From: Stagnihabitans tardus
Lineage (GTDB): Bacteria; Pseudomonadota; Alphaproteobacteria; Rhodobacterales; Rhodobacteraceae
DNA: 64,000 nucleotides
Direction of reading: 5' to 3'
Assembly: GCF_009925085.1 (NCBI RefSeq)
Contig: NZ_JAABNR010000002.1
Coordinates: 341,018-405,017, forward strand
A program made the translations under genes and the position numbers. How positions within the stretch are numbered: the first letter of the stretch is position 1; every line of letters begins with the position of its first letter. The notes below the pieces were generated by a model. The model did not search any database. It was not told the origin of the DNA and worked only from the letters and a program-made list of their open reading frames with translations. Positions 52,119 through 60,105 of this stretch are shown one piece after another.

Positions 52119-53186
52119 ATGAGACCTGAGAGCGAGGCCGAGGTTTGTGAGATTGTGCGGGGGGGCTCGGGCCAATCGGGGGCCCTGTCGCTGCGCGGTG
52201 GCGGCACGCGGGGCGTGCTGACCGGGGGGGAGGCGCTGGACCTCTCGGGGCTTGCGGGGGTGCGACTCTATGAGCCCGGCGCGCTGACGCTGGTGGCGGG
52301 GGCGGGGACCGCGCTGGCCGAGGTCGAGGCGCTTCTGGCGGGGGAGCGGCAGCGGTTGGCCTTTGAGCCTCCGGATTTGCGGGGGGTTCTGGGGCGGGAA
52401 GGGGTTTCGACGCTGGGGGGCGTGGTGGCGATGAATGCGGCGGGGCCTCGGCGGATGCAGGCGGGAGCGGCGCGGGATCACCTTTTGGGGGTGAGGTTCG
52501 TCGATGGGACTGGGGCGGTCGTGAAGTCGGGCGGGCGGGTCATGAAGAATGTCACGGGGCTGGACCTGGTGCGGCTTATGGCGGGGTCGCAGGGCACGCT
52601 TGGGGTTCTGACGGAGGTCGCTTTGAAGGTGCAGGCCATGCCCGAGGCCGTGGTGACCCTGGGCGGGCCGGAGCAGGGCGCCAAGGGGCTGGCCTGTTTG
52701 CGGCGCGCCTTGGGGTCGCCTTTCGACATCTCGGGGGCGGCGATGGGGGCTTTTGGCTCTTGGGTCCGGATCGAGGGCATGGCGGGCTCGGTTGCTTATC
52801 GGGCGGGGCGGTTGAAGGAGCTCTTGCCCGGCTGGGAAGAGGTCGAGGCGGATTGGGGTCTGGTGCGGGATGCTCCGGTGCGGGGGGCGGAGATCTGGCG
52901 GCTGTCGGTCGTGCCCTCCGAGGCTTGGGCGGTGGCGGAGGCTTTGCCGGGGGCGGACCTGTGCTTTGACTGGGCGGGGGGGCTCATTTGGGTGGGCTGT
53001 GAGGCGGGGACTGCGGTGCGGGAAGCCGTCAGGGGGCGGGGGCATGCCATGCTGCTGCGGGGCCCCAGTCTTCAAATCGGCGGTCGCGCCTGGGGCGAGG
53101 AGGCGCCCGGCGTGGCGCGGCTCATGGCGGGGGTGAAGGCCAAGTTCGACCCTCGGGGCGTCTTCAATCCCGGGGGGATGGTCTGA
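52119..53186 (+). CDS. glcE: Glycolate oxidase subunit GlcE
   Basis: 355 residues from ATG 52119 (MRPESEAEVCEIV). The longer frame from 52053 would translate the intergenic hairpin element into protein and is rejected. FAD-binding subunit: LSLRGGGTRGVLTGGEALDL and GREGVSTLGGVVAMNAAGPR with the VKSGGRVMKNVTGLDLVRLM segment typical of GlcE. Unlike GlcD it lacks the catalytic C-terminal FAD-oxidase domain. Adjacent to glcF without spacer. Confidence 0.94.
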   Translation: MRPESEAEVCEIVRGGSGQSGALSLRGGGTRGVLTGGEALDLSGLAGVRLYEPGALTLVAGAGTALAEVEALLAGERQRLAFEPPDLRGVLGREGVSTLGGVVAMNAAGPRRMQAGAARDHLLGVRFVDGTGAVVKSGGRVMKNVTGLDLVRLMAGSQGTLGVLTEVALKVQAMPEAVVTLGGPEQGAKGLACLRRALGSPFDISGAAMGAFGSWVRIEGMAGSVAYRAGRLKELLPGWEEVEADWGLVRDAPVRGAEIWRLSVVPSEAWAVAEALPGADLCFDWAGGLIWVGCEAGTAVREAVRGRGHAMLLRGPSLQIGGRAWGEEAPGVARLMAGVKAKFDPRGVFNPGGMV

Positions 53187-54452
53187 ATGCAGACGTTTTT
53201 CACGCCCGATCAGCTGGCCGATCCCATCAATGCCAAGGCCAACAAGATCCTGCGGACCTGCGTGCATTGCGGGCTCTGCCAGGCGACCTGTCCGACCTTC
53301 CAGGTCCAGGGCGACGAGTTGGACAGCCCGCGCGGCCGCATCTACCTGATCAAGGAGATGCTGGAGAAGGGCCGTCCCGCCGATGCCCGCACCGTCAAGC
53401 ACCTGGACCGCTGTTTGGGGTGTTTGTCCTGCACCTCGACCTGTCCTTCGGGGGTGGATTATGCCCATCTGATCGAACTGGGCCGCGCCCACGTCGAGGC
53501 GACTTACCGGCGGCCCCTGGGAGAGCGGCTCTTGCGCGGGATCCTTCTGCGGGTGCTGCCCTATCCGACGCGGTTCCGCCTGGCTTTGTTTGGCGCGGGG
53601 CTGGTGCGGCCCCTGGCCCGCTTCCTGCCGGGGCGGCTCAAGGGCATGGTGGCCTTGGCGCCGAGGCGGCTTCCGGCGCTTTCGCGGGCCGAGGACCCGC
53701 AGACCTATAGCGTGGCGGCGCCGAAGATGCGGGTCGCCCTGATGACGGGCTGTGCGCAAAAGGCGCTGGACCCCGAGATCAACGAGGCCACGATCCGGCT
53801 TTTGACGCGGCTGGGGGCAGAGGTCGTCATTCCGAAGAACATCGCCTGTTGCGGGGCTTTGCCGCTGCACATGGGGGCCGAGGGTCGCGCCAAGGCCCTG
53901 GCCGAGGCCCAGGTGCGGGCGGTGATGGCGGAACATGCGGCCAAGCCATTGGATGCGCTGGTCATCACCACCTCGGGCTGCGGGACGACGGTCAAGGATT
54001 ATGGTCAGCTTCTGGGGACTGAGGCGGCCGCAAAGGTCGCGGGCCTGGCGCGGGATGTGTCCGAGGTCGTGGCCGCCCTGGGCCTGCCCCAGGGGAAGGG
54101 CGGCCTGCGGGTCGCCTATCACGCGGCCTGTTCGCTGCAACATGGGCAGAAGATCAAGACCCTGCCGAAGGAGCTTCTGCAAAAGGCGGGCTTCGAGGTG
54201 GTGGAGCCCGTCGATGCGCATCTCTGCTGCGGGTCGGCCGGGACCTATAACCTGTTGCAGCCCGAGATCTCGGCCGAGTTGCGGCGGCGCAAGGTCGAGA
54301 CGCTGATGGCCAAGGCGCCTCAGGTCATCGCGGCGGGGAACCTCGGCTGCATGGTGCAGATCGGGCAGGGGGCGGGCGTGCCGGTGGTGCATACGGTCAG
54401 CCTCTTGGATTGGGCCACGGGCGGGCCTCTGCCCAAGGGGCTGGCCCCCTGA
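53187..54452 (+). CDS. glcF: Glycolate oxidase iron-sulfur subunit GlcF
   Basis: 421 residues. Two 4Fe-4S motifs: CVHCGLCQATCPTF (about 28-41) and CLGCLSCTSTCPSGVDY (about 78-94). Two CCG domains follow, with CCGALPLHMG and HAACSLQHGQ ... CCGSAGTYNLLQPE, as in LutA/GlpC/HdrD. It carries electrons from the GlcD/GlcE flavins to the quinone pool at the inner face of the membrane. It ends the glcDEF operon; 65 bp later comes the protease gene. Confidence 0.97.
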   Translation: MQTFFTPDQLADPINAKANKILRTCVHCGLCQATCPTFQVQGDELDSPRGRIYLIKEMLEKGRPADARTVKHLDRCLGCLSCTSTCPSGVDYAHLIELGRAHVEATYRRPLGERLLRGILLRVLPYPTRFRLALFGAGLVRPLARFLPGRLKGMVALAPRRLPALSRAEDPQTYSVAAPKMRVALMTGCAQKALDPEINEATIRLLTRLGAEVVIPKNIACCGALPLHMGAEGRAKALAEAQVRAVMAEHAAKPLDALVITTSGCGTTVKDYGQLLGTEAAAKVAGLARDVSEVVAALGLPQGKGGLRVAYHAACSLQHGQKIKTLPKELLQKAGFEVVEPVDAHLCCGSAGTYNLLQPEISAELRRRKVETLMAKAPQVIAAGNLGCMVQIGQGAGVPVVHTVSLLDWATGGPLPKGLAP

Positions 54453-54517
54453 ATACCCGACCCCTGCCGCAATTCCGCCGGGTTGAGCCGCTATCCCGGG
54501 ACAAACCCGGAGGTCTC

Positions 54518-55336
54518 ATGCGCGCCGCTGCCCTGTTTTGGAAAACCGCTTTTGCCATCGCCCTGGCGCTTCCCGCAGCCGCCGAGGCGCCCTTGGTGGC
54601 GCTGAACACGCTGAACGATAGCAAGGGCTGGGAGGCGGTGGGCAAGCTGGTCCTGGGCGACAGGGGCTTTTGCACCGGGGCGCTGATCGGGCCGCAACTG
54701 GTTCTGACGGCGGCGCATTGCCTCTTTGACAAGGAGACCGGGGCGCGGCTGAAACCCGAAGAGATCAAGTTCCTGGCGGGCTGGCAGAATGGCCGCGCCG
54801 AGGCCTATCGCGGCGTCCGCCAGGCCGTGGCCCATCCGGACTATGCCTATGGCGGCGAGGATGCGCTGGACCGTGTCGCCGATGACATCGCCCTGATCGA
54901 GTTGGATCAGCCGATCCTTCTGCCCGGGGTCAAGCCCTTTGCCGTGGGCCGCGCGCCCGGGGCAGGCGAGAGGGTGGGCGTCGTCTCTTACGCGCAGGAG
55001 CGGGCCGAGACGCCCTCCTTGCAAGAGGATTGCTCGGTCGTCGACCGGCAAGAGGGCATCCTGGTCATGACCTGCGATGTCGATTTCGGCTCCTCGGGGG
55101 CGCCGGTCTTCCGCATCGGGCCCGAGGGGGTCGAGATTGTCTCGGTCGTCTCGGCCAAGGCCGACTTGCAGGGGCAGAAGGTGGCGCTGGGCTCAGGCCT
55201 GGAGATCCCGCTGAAAGCTCTGACCAAGGCGTTGAAGCAGGCCGATCACCGGCCGGGCAATGTGCAGGTCCTGTCGGGCGGCCAGGCGAGCGGCTCGGCC
55301 AAATTCGTGAAGCCTCCGGCGACCGAGGCGCCCTGA
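54518..55336 (+). CDS. Secreted trypsin-like serine protease
   Basis: 272 residues from ATG 54518 with GGAGG 5 bases before. Signal peptide about 1-22 (FAIALALPAAAEA). Chymotrypsin-fold triad visible: H67 in LVLTAAHCLFD, D123 in VADDIALIELD, S193 in VDFGSSGAPVF. The usual GDSGGP is GSSGAP here, with the nucleophile kept but the oxyanion-side residues changed. Two disulphides are likely (C52-C68, C172-C186). It belongs to the alphaproteobacterial V8/trypsin-like group (S1B-like) and acts in the periplasm or outside. The C-terminal 35 residues (RPGNVQVLSGGQASGSAKFV) look unstructured. Confidence 0.9.
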   Translation: MRAAALFWKTAFAIALALPAAAEAPLVALNTLNDSKGWEAVGKLVLGDRGFCTGALIGPQLVLTAAHCLFDKETGARLKPEEIKFLAGWQNGRAEAYRGVRQAVAHPDYAYGGEDALDRVADDIALIELDQPILLPGVKPFAVGRAPGAGERVGVVSYAQERAETPSLQEDCSVVDRQEGILVMTCDVDFGSSGAPVFRIGPEGVEIVSVVSAKADLQGQKVALGSGLEIPLKALTKALKQADHRPGNVQVLSGGQASGSAKFVKPPATEAP

Positions 55337-55340
55337 GGGT

Positions 55341-55370
55341 CTTGAAACGCCGCTGCGCGCTTCCCAGATT
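55341..55370 (+). promoter_or_regulatory. Possible RpoH (sigma-32) promoter of hsp20
   Basis: CTTGAAA at 55341-55347 and CCCAGATT at 55363-55370 resemble the heat-shock consensus CTTGAA / CCCCATNT; there are 18 bases between CTTG and CCCAG. It starts 5 bases after the protease stop and lies about 85 bp before the hsp20 start. Confidence 0.5.
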
Positions 55371-55435
55371 GAGCGTATCGGATGCCCGGATGGGGTCCGG
55401 TTCACCGCCCGTCCCAAGGGGGAGGGCCTTTCGTA

Positions 55436-55449
55436 TCGCTCGATGAGGA
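55436..55449 (+). promoter_or_regulatory. ROSE-like RNA thermometer element in the hsp20 leader
   Basis: TCGCT (55436-55440) matches the ROSE signature UYGCU and can pair with the Shine-Dalgarno AGGA (55446-55449) through U-A, C-G, C-G and U-A pairs with the central G left over, around the loop CGATG. This is the conserved base of ROSE thermometers, which melt on heat and free the ribosome-binding site of small heat-shock genes in alphaproteobacteria. The upstream 80 nt (for example CCCGGATGGGGTCCGG) can form further stems. Confidence 0.7.
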
Positions 55450-55453
55450 TGCC

Positions 55454-55918
55454 ATGCAAGCTTTTGATTTCTCTCCGCTCTACCGTGCCGCCGTGGGGTT
55501 TGACCGGATGGCCGACCTGATGGACCGGGTCGCCGCCGATGTGGCGCAGCCGACCTATCCGCCCTACAACATCGAAAAGACCGCCGAGGATGCCTATCGC
55601 ATCTCGATCGCCGTGGCTGGGTTCTCGCCCGATGAGCTGACGGTCGAGGTGAAGGAGGGCGGGCTTTACGTCAGCGCCAAGCGCGCGCCCGAGACCGCGC
55701 CCCGGACCTATCTGCATCGCGGCATCGCGACCCGCGCCTTCGAGCGCCGCTTTGCGCTGGCCGATCATGTGAAGGTTGCCGGTGCGGTGCATGAGAATGG
55801 CATGCTGCATATCGACCTGATCCGCGAAACGCCCGAGGCCTTGAAGCCGCGCCGGATCGAGATCGGGGTGACAGCGCCGAAAGCGCTGGAGAAGAAGCCT
55901 GAGGCTCTGCACGCCTGA
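55454..55918 (+). CDS. ibpA: Small heat shock protein (Hsp20/IbpA type)
   Basis: 154 residues from ATG 55454, 4 bases after AGGA. The alpha-crystallin domain (about 35-130) starts PPYNIEKTAEDAYRISIAVA and contains GFSPDELTVEVKEGGLYVSA and HRGIATRAFERRFALADHVK, as in class A rhizobial/IbpA proteins. The ATP-independent holdase forms oligomers through the N-terminal tail (MQAFDFSPLYRAAVGFDRM) and a C-terminal I-x-I-like motif (RRIEIGV). Heat control is expected from the ROSE-like element and the RpoH-like promoter. Confidence 0.96.
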   Translation: MQAFDFSPLYRAAVGFDRMADLMDRVAADVAQPTYPPYNIEKTAEDAYRISIAVAGFSPDELTVEVKEGGLYVSAKRAPETAPRTYLHRGIATRAFERRFALADHVKVAGAVHENGMLHIDLIRETPEALKPRRIEIGVTAPKALEKKPEALHA

Positions 55919-55937
55919 GGGCGGGATGGCGGAACGC

Positions 55938-55993
55938 TTGGGGGACTTCACGTCCCCCAAACCCCCTGTGGAGATATTTGAACCAAGTTGAAA
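55938..55993 (+). repeat. Hairpin plus GATATTTGAACCAAGTTGAAA element after hsp20
   Basis: TTGGGGGAC-TTCAC-GTCCCCCAA (55938-55960) is a perfect stem, followed by ACCCCCTGTGGAGATATTTG and AACCAAGTTGAAA. It is nearly identical to the element between glcD and glcE (including the TTCAC loop), 3.9 kb away. Sense orientation after hsp20. The rest of the 153-bp gap is unremarkable. Confidence 0.85.
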
Positions 55994-56071
55994 GGGGCGC
56001 CGCTGGGTGCCCCTTTTGGCTTGCGTGGGTTTGCGCGGCAGAGGAAAAGCGGGGGAAACAAGGGGGGTGCC

Positions 56072-57310
56072 ATGGAGTTGACCAGTCAGCCACTGCCGGG
56101 CGTGGCGCATGAGGATGTGCCGATGCGCCCGGCCACGCGGGCCCTGGACGGGGGGCTGCGGCCCGATCCCGTCACGGGGGCGATTGCGCCGAACCTGGTG
56201 GCTTCGGTCAACAATGTCTTCGTGCCCGGGGCGGCGGGGTTTTCGGCCGAGGGCGCCGACCTGACCGATCTGCCCTATCTTTACGCTCGCTGGACCAATC
56301 CCACCGTGCGGGCCCTGGAGGCGCGGCTGGCCTCGCTGGAGGGGGGCGAGGAGGCGCTTTGCACCGCGACCGGGGTGGCAGCGATTGCGGCGGTCTTCTT
56401 CGGGCTCTTGAAGGCCGGGGATCACCTGGTGGTCTCGGAGGTCTGCTATGCCGGGGCCTTCGAGCTTGCGACTCGGATCCTGCCGGATTTCGGGATCTCG
56501 GTTTCGGCGGTGGACCTCTCCGACCTCGAGGCGGTGCGGGCGGCGATACGGCCTGAAACCCGGCTCATCCATGCCGAGAGCCCCTGCAACCCGATCCTGC
56601 GGTTGACGGATCTGCGGGGGCTTTCCGAGATCGCCCATGCGGCGGGCGTCCTGGTTTCGGTGGATTCGACGCTGGCGACACCTGTGATCACGCGTCCCCT
56701 GGAGCATGGGGTGGATTTGGTCATTCATTCGCTGACCAAGTTCATGAATGGCCATGGCGATGCCCTGGGCGGCGCGGTCATCGGGGGGAAGGCGCTCATC
56801 GCGCGGTTGCGGTCGCGGTCGGGGGTTTACCTCGGGGCGACCCTGTCGGCGCAGAATGCCTGGGCGATCCTTCGGGGGATCGACACTCTGTTCCCCCGGC
56901 TGCGGACGTCCTGCGCAAATGCTGCGGTCTTGGCCGGGTTCCTGGCCTCGCATCCCAAGGTGACCAAGGTGACCTGGCCCGGGGCCGAGGATCACCCGCA
57001 ACGCGCGCTTGCGCTTCGGCAGATGGACCTGGGCGGGGGGATGATCACCTTCCAGGTCGCGGAGCCTCATGCCATGGCGCGGGCCATGGCCGAGCGGCTG
57101 CGGGTCATCCATTACGCCTTTTCGCTGGGTCATCAGCGGTCGATCTGCGTGCTGATCCCGACGGCGGAAATCCAGGCCTCGACCTTTCGGATGGAGGGGG
57201 CGGCGCTTGAACGCTATCGGACCTGGGCGGGGGAGGGGGTCTTCCGGCTCTCGGTCGGGCTGGAGGATCCTGCGGACCTGGTCGAGGACCTGGCAAGGGC
57301 CCTCGGATAG
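56072..57310 (+). CDS. Trans-sulfuration family PLP enzyme (cystathionine lyase / methionine gamma-lyase like)
   Basis: 412 residues from ATG 56072, with AGGGGGG upstream; an in-frame stretch upstream starts inside the hairpin element and is rejected. Cys/Met metabolism PLP-dependent fold: YARWTNPTVRALEARLASLE, ATGVAAIAAVFFGLLKAGDH, HAESPCNPILRLTDL, VSVDSTLATPVITRPLEHG and the PLP lysine in VIHSLTKFMNGHGD. The C-terminal SLGHQRSICVLIPT segment is unlike the SLGGVETL of typical CGL/MetB enzymes, so the substrate (cystathionine, homocysteine, methionine or another sulfur amino acid) is uncertain. Confidence 0.9.
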   Translation: MELTSQPLPGVAHEDVPMRPATRALDGGLRPDPVTGAIAPNLVASVNNVFVPGAAGFSAEGADLTDLPYLYARWTNPTVRALEARLASLEGGEEALCTATGVAAIAAVFFGLLKAGDHLVVSEVCYAGAFELATRILPDFGISVSAVDLSDLEAVRAAIRPETRLIHAESPCNPILRLTDLRGLSEIAHAAGVLVSVDSTLATPVITRPLEHGVDLVIHSLTKFMNGHGDALGGAVIGGKALIARLRSRSGVYLGATLSAQNAWAILRGIDTLFPRLRTSCANAAVLAGFLASHPKVTKVTWPGAEDHPQRALALRQMDLGGGMITFQVAEPHAMARAMAERLRVIHYAFSLGHQRSICVLIPTAEIQASTFRMEGAALERYRTWAGEGVFRLSVGLEDPADLVEDLARALG

Positions 57311-57373
57311 GGGCCCTGGGATAGGGGCCTTGGGATAGGGAAAACCCGGAGGCGGGGGGACGCCGCCTCCGGG
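57305..57373 (+). terminator. 14-bp tandem repeat over the stop codon and a terminator-like hairpin
   Basis: GGATAGGGGCCCTG, GGATAGGGGCCTTG and GGATAGGG run in tandem from 57305, and the first copy contains the TAG stop of the PLP enzyme. CCCGGAGGCG (57345-57354) and CGCCTCCGGG (57364-57373) then form a perfect 10-bp hairpin, followed by GGATACTCGCACGGAAAAG, which loosely recalls the tail of the 55938 element. There is no T-run, so any termination would need Rho. Confidence 0.65.
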
Positions 57374-57437
57374 GATACTCGCACGGAAAAGGGTTGTGTC
57401 GAAAGACTGCTCGAGGCTTCTGCGCCTTCTGGGTAAT

Positions 57438-57950
57438 TCAGTAGATCAGGCCGTCGAAGATCCCATAGGCGCCGCCACGGGTGTTCAGGTCGGCGAGGCG
57501 GCCCTGGGATTGCGCATAGGCGGTGACGGCCTGGTAGGTGCCCGGCCCGAAGGCGCCGTCGATGCCGCCGCGGTAATAGCCATAGTTGGCCAGGGTCGAC
57601 TGGATGCGCAGGCGCTCATTCCGGGAATAGGAGTTGAAGGCCTGGGCGGCGGCCGTCGAATAGACCGAAGGGGCGGGCTGGTAGACGGGGGGCTGCTGGT
57701 AAACCGGCGGCTGGTAGACCGGAGGCTGATAGACGGGCGGCTGGTAGACGGGCTGCGGTTGCGGTTGCGGCCTCGCATGGGCCTGGCGGTTCATGTCCTT
57801 GATGATCGCCCCCGCGATGATCGCGGCGAGGACGCCCTTGGTGAAGTTCTGTTCGTTCTTGCCCCAGGCCATCGCCGGGGCGGGGAGGGCCAGTGCCGCG
57901 ATCAGGGCGGCAGTGAGGGCCTTGGACTTGAGGGAGAGAAGAGGCAGCAT
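57438..57950 (-). CDS. Periplasmic peptidoglycan-binding protein with PVYQP repeats
   Basis: 170 residues. Signal peptide about 1-28 (ALTAALIAALALPAPAMA). A helix that could be a membrane-associated segment follows (FTKGVLAAIIAGAIIKD). Next come five tandem P-V-Y-Q-P units (about 64-92), with a matching 15-bp DNA repeat, and a C-terminal PG_binding_1 domain (about 110-165): STLANYGYYRGGIDGAFGPG and TYQAVTAYAQSQGRL. It probably spans some distance with the Pro/Tyr linker and docks on the cell wall. No catalytic domain is present. Confidence 0.88.
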   Translation of the reverse strand: MLPLLSLKSKALTAALIAALALPAPAMAWGKNEQNFTKGVLAAIIAGAIIKDMNRQAHARPQPQPQPVYQPPVYQPPVYQPPVYQQPPVYQPAPSVYSTAAAQAFNSYSRNERLRIQSTLANYGYYRGGIDGAFGPGTYQAVTAYAQSQGRLADLNTRGGAYGIFDGLIY

Positions 57951-58115
57951 CTCTGGTTCCTTTCTGCGGCGGGTTTGTCGCCGTCGGGTAAGCCAGAGAT
58001 GGGGCAGGGGCCGAAGTTAGACAAAAACGCGGGCTTGATAGGCGATAACACGCGCCCCCAACCCGGTCTTGAAAATCGGCTTGCCCTTGCTAAGCTTCGG
58101 AAAAACGGAGTTTCC

Positions 58116-60059
58116 ATGACCTTCCGCTGTTTCGCGCGCCTTGTGCTTGTTGTCGTCTGTGTTCTGGGCTCCGTGGCGCGGGCCGAGGGCGTCCTCAGGG
58201 GAGAGGCGCCGGACTGGGCCGTTTTCCTGCCCCTTCCCGAGAAGGTGACGCGCCAGCCGGGTGACCAGGGCGGCGTGCACAACGTGATGGTCGATGTCCA
58301 GGTCGTCTTGGAGGGAGGGGAGGAGGTCTACTTCCAACGCTTCGTCAGGGCGGCGGTGACCCGGGCCGGGGTCGAAGGCGCGGCGAGCTTTCAACTGGAC
58401 TTCGACCCGGGGTCAGAGACCGTGACGCTGGTGGCCCTGCGGCGCTGGCGGGGCGGGCAGGCGCTTGACCTCGCCGACCGGGTGCGGCCCGAGGTGATCC
58501 GGCGCGAGACCGGGCTCGAGGTCGGAATCCTCGACGGGTCGCTGACGGCGGTCTACCAGGTGCCCGATGTCAAGGTCGGCGACCTGGTCGAATTCGCCTG
58601 GGTCACCCGTCGCCGTCCCTATATCGCGGACCTGCCCCTGGCGTTTTCGATGCCGTTGCAGACCGACTTGCCCATGGACCTCGTGCATTTCGGCTTTCAC
58701 TGGCCGGCGGGGCGGGCGCTGCATGCCGATCCGGTTCCGGACTTGGCCGGCCTGACCGCGACCGAGGGCCCCGGCTGGCAGGGCGCGCGCCTTCTGGAGT
58801 GGACCCTGCGCGGCGATCAGGGCGTCGAACTGGAAGAGATGACCGCGATGGAGGCCGATCCCTATGCCACGGTGCGCCTGTCGGAGGCGGCGGATTGGGG
58901 GCCGGTCGTGGCCGCGCTTGCGCCGCATTACCGGGCCGATTACCCCCTGCCGCCCGATTGGCAGGCCAGGCTCACCGAGATCGCCAAGGCCCATCCCGCG
59001 CCCGAGGACCAGGCCCTGGCCGTCCTGCGGCTCGTGCAGGACGACATCCGCTATGTCTCCTTGTCGATGGGCGCCGGGGGCTACCTGGCGCGCAAGCCCG
59101 CCGAGGTGGTCGAAACCGGATATGGCGATTGCAAGGACAAGGCGCTTCTGACCCGTCAGAGCCTCGCTTTCCTCGGCATCGCCTCGGATGTCGCACTGAC
59201 CGACCTGGACGAGGGGCGCGGGCTGCCGCTCCAGCCGCGTGCGCTTTGGGTCTTTGACCATGCGATCCTGCGGATTTCCCTGGGCGGCAAGACCTGGTGG
59301 GTCGATCCGACGCAAAGCCTCCAGGGCGGGAGCCTGGCGACCCAGGCCGTTCCCGAAGTGGCCTTTGCCCTGCCCTTGACCGGCCCCGGCCAGAAGGTGC
59401 TGGAGCCCGTGCCCTATGACCCAAAGACCCAGGCTTGGGTCGAGGTGGACGAATCCTTCGAGGTCAACGACCTGGGCATGTTCCTTGTGGTTCAGACGCG
59501 CTATGGCGGGCGCAAGGGCGACGATGAGCGCGCAAGCCTCGCGACCGCCAGCGAAGAGGATGCCCAGACGGAGCTCCTGTCCTGGTATCTGGACACATTC
59601 GACGGGATGGAGCCGGTCGGAAAGCTCTTGGTGACCGACGACCGGGAGGCCGGCGTGGTGACCAAACTGGCCATGGCACGGATGACGGCGGCGGCGGTCG
59701 AGGCCTCGGGCGTGTTGAGCGACATGCGCTTCGAAACCGGAGAGCTGTTCGGCGACCTGACGCTGCCCCTGCCCGCGCCGCGCCGCTGGGCGCTGGGACT
59801 GGGCGGGCCGCTGTCGCTGCGCCAGACCACCCGGGTCGCGGTTCAGGACCAAACCCTGAACCCGCCCGAGGGGTTCAGCCTCTATTCCAGGGCTTTCGAC
59901 TACAGTTTCTCCAGCTACCAGGACCACGGCGACCTGGTCCTGGACTGGTCCTACCTGCGCCACCCCGGCCCGATCCCCGCCGATCAGGTCGAGGCCCTGG
60001 CCCCGCAGATCCGCAAGCTGCGCGATTCGACGACTTACAGTTGGGACCTGCGGGAATGA
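58116..60059 (+). CDS. Secreted DUF3857/transglutaminase-like protein
   Basis: 647 residues from ATG 58116; the much longer open frame upstream runs antisense to the peptidoglycan-binding gene and is not used. Signal peptide about 1-22 (FARLVLVVVCVLGSVARAEG). A DUF3857 beta domain (about 40-240; LTAVYQVPDVKVGDLVEFAW) is followed by a transglutaminase-like domain (about 290-420) with the full triad: Cys in TGYGDCKDKALLTRQ, His in WVFDHAILRI, Asp in TWWVDPTQ. DUF3858-like C-terminal part. These are usually periplasmic proteases or crosslinking enzymes of unknown target. Confidence 0.9.
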   Translation: MTFRCFARLVLVVVCVLGSVARAEGVLRGEAPDWAVFLPLPEKVTRQPGDQGGVHNVMVDVQVVLEGGEEVYFQRFVRAAVTRAGVEGAASFQLDFDPGSETVTLVALRRWRGGQALDLADRVRPEVIRRETGLEVGILDGSLTAVYQVPDVKVGDLVEFAWVTRRRPYIADLPLAFSMPLQTDLPMDLVHFGFHWPAGRALHADPVPDLAGLTATEGPGWQGARLLEWTLRGDQGVELEEMTAMEADPYATVRLSEAADWGPVVAALAPHYRADYPLPPDWQARLTEIAKAHPAPEDQALAVLRLVQDDIRYVSLSMGAGGYLARKPAEVVETGYGDCKDKALLTRQSLAFLGIASDVALTDLDEGRGLPLQPRALWVFDHAILRISLGGKTWWVDPTQSLQGGSLATQAVPEVAFALPLTGPGQKVLEPVPYDPKTQAWVEVDESFEVNDLGMFLVVQTRYGGRKGDDERASLATASEEDAQTELLSWYLDTFDGMEPVGKLLVTDDREAGVVTKLAMARMTAAAVEASGVLSDMRFETGELFGDLTLPLPAPRRWALGLGGPLSLRQTTRVAVQDQTLNPPEGFSLYSRAFDYSFSSYQDHGDLVLDWSYLRHPGPIPADQVEALAPQIRKLRDSTTYSWDLRE

Positions 60060-60062
60060 ATT

Positions 60063-60086
60063 GGCCCCCCGCCAGGGCGGGGGGCC
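60063..60086. terminator. Two-way hairpin between converging genes
   Basis: GGCCCCCCGCC-AG-GGCGGGGGGCC is a perfect 11-bp stem in the 46-bp gap between the transglutaminase gene and gabD. No T-run, so Rho-assisted or purely structural. Confidence 0.75.
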
Positions 60087-60105
60087 ATCTGGTCCGGCTT
60101 GGCGC

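Noticed and set aside
55988..56071. An N-terminal extension of the PLP enzyme
   Set aside because: It begins inside the hairpin element after hsp20 and has no ribosome-binding site; ATG 56072 has a good one.
57690..57765. Short tandem repeats that could suggest a CRISPR-like array
   Set aside because: The 15-bp units encode the PVYQP linker of the peptidoglycan-binding protein; there are no unique spacers and no cas genes.
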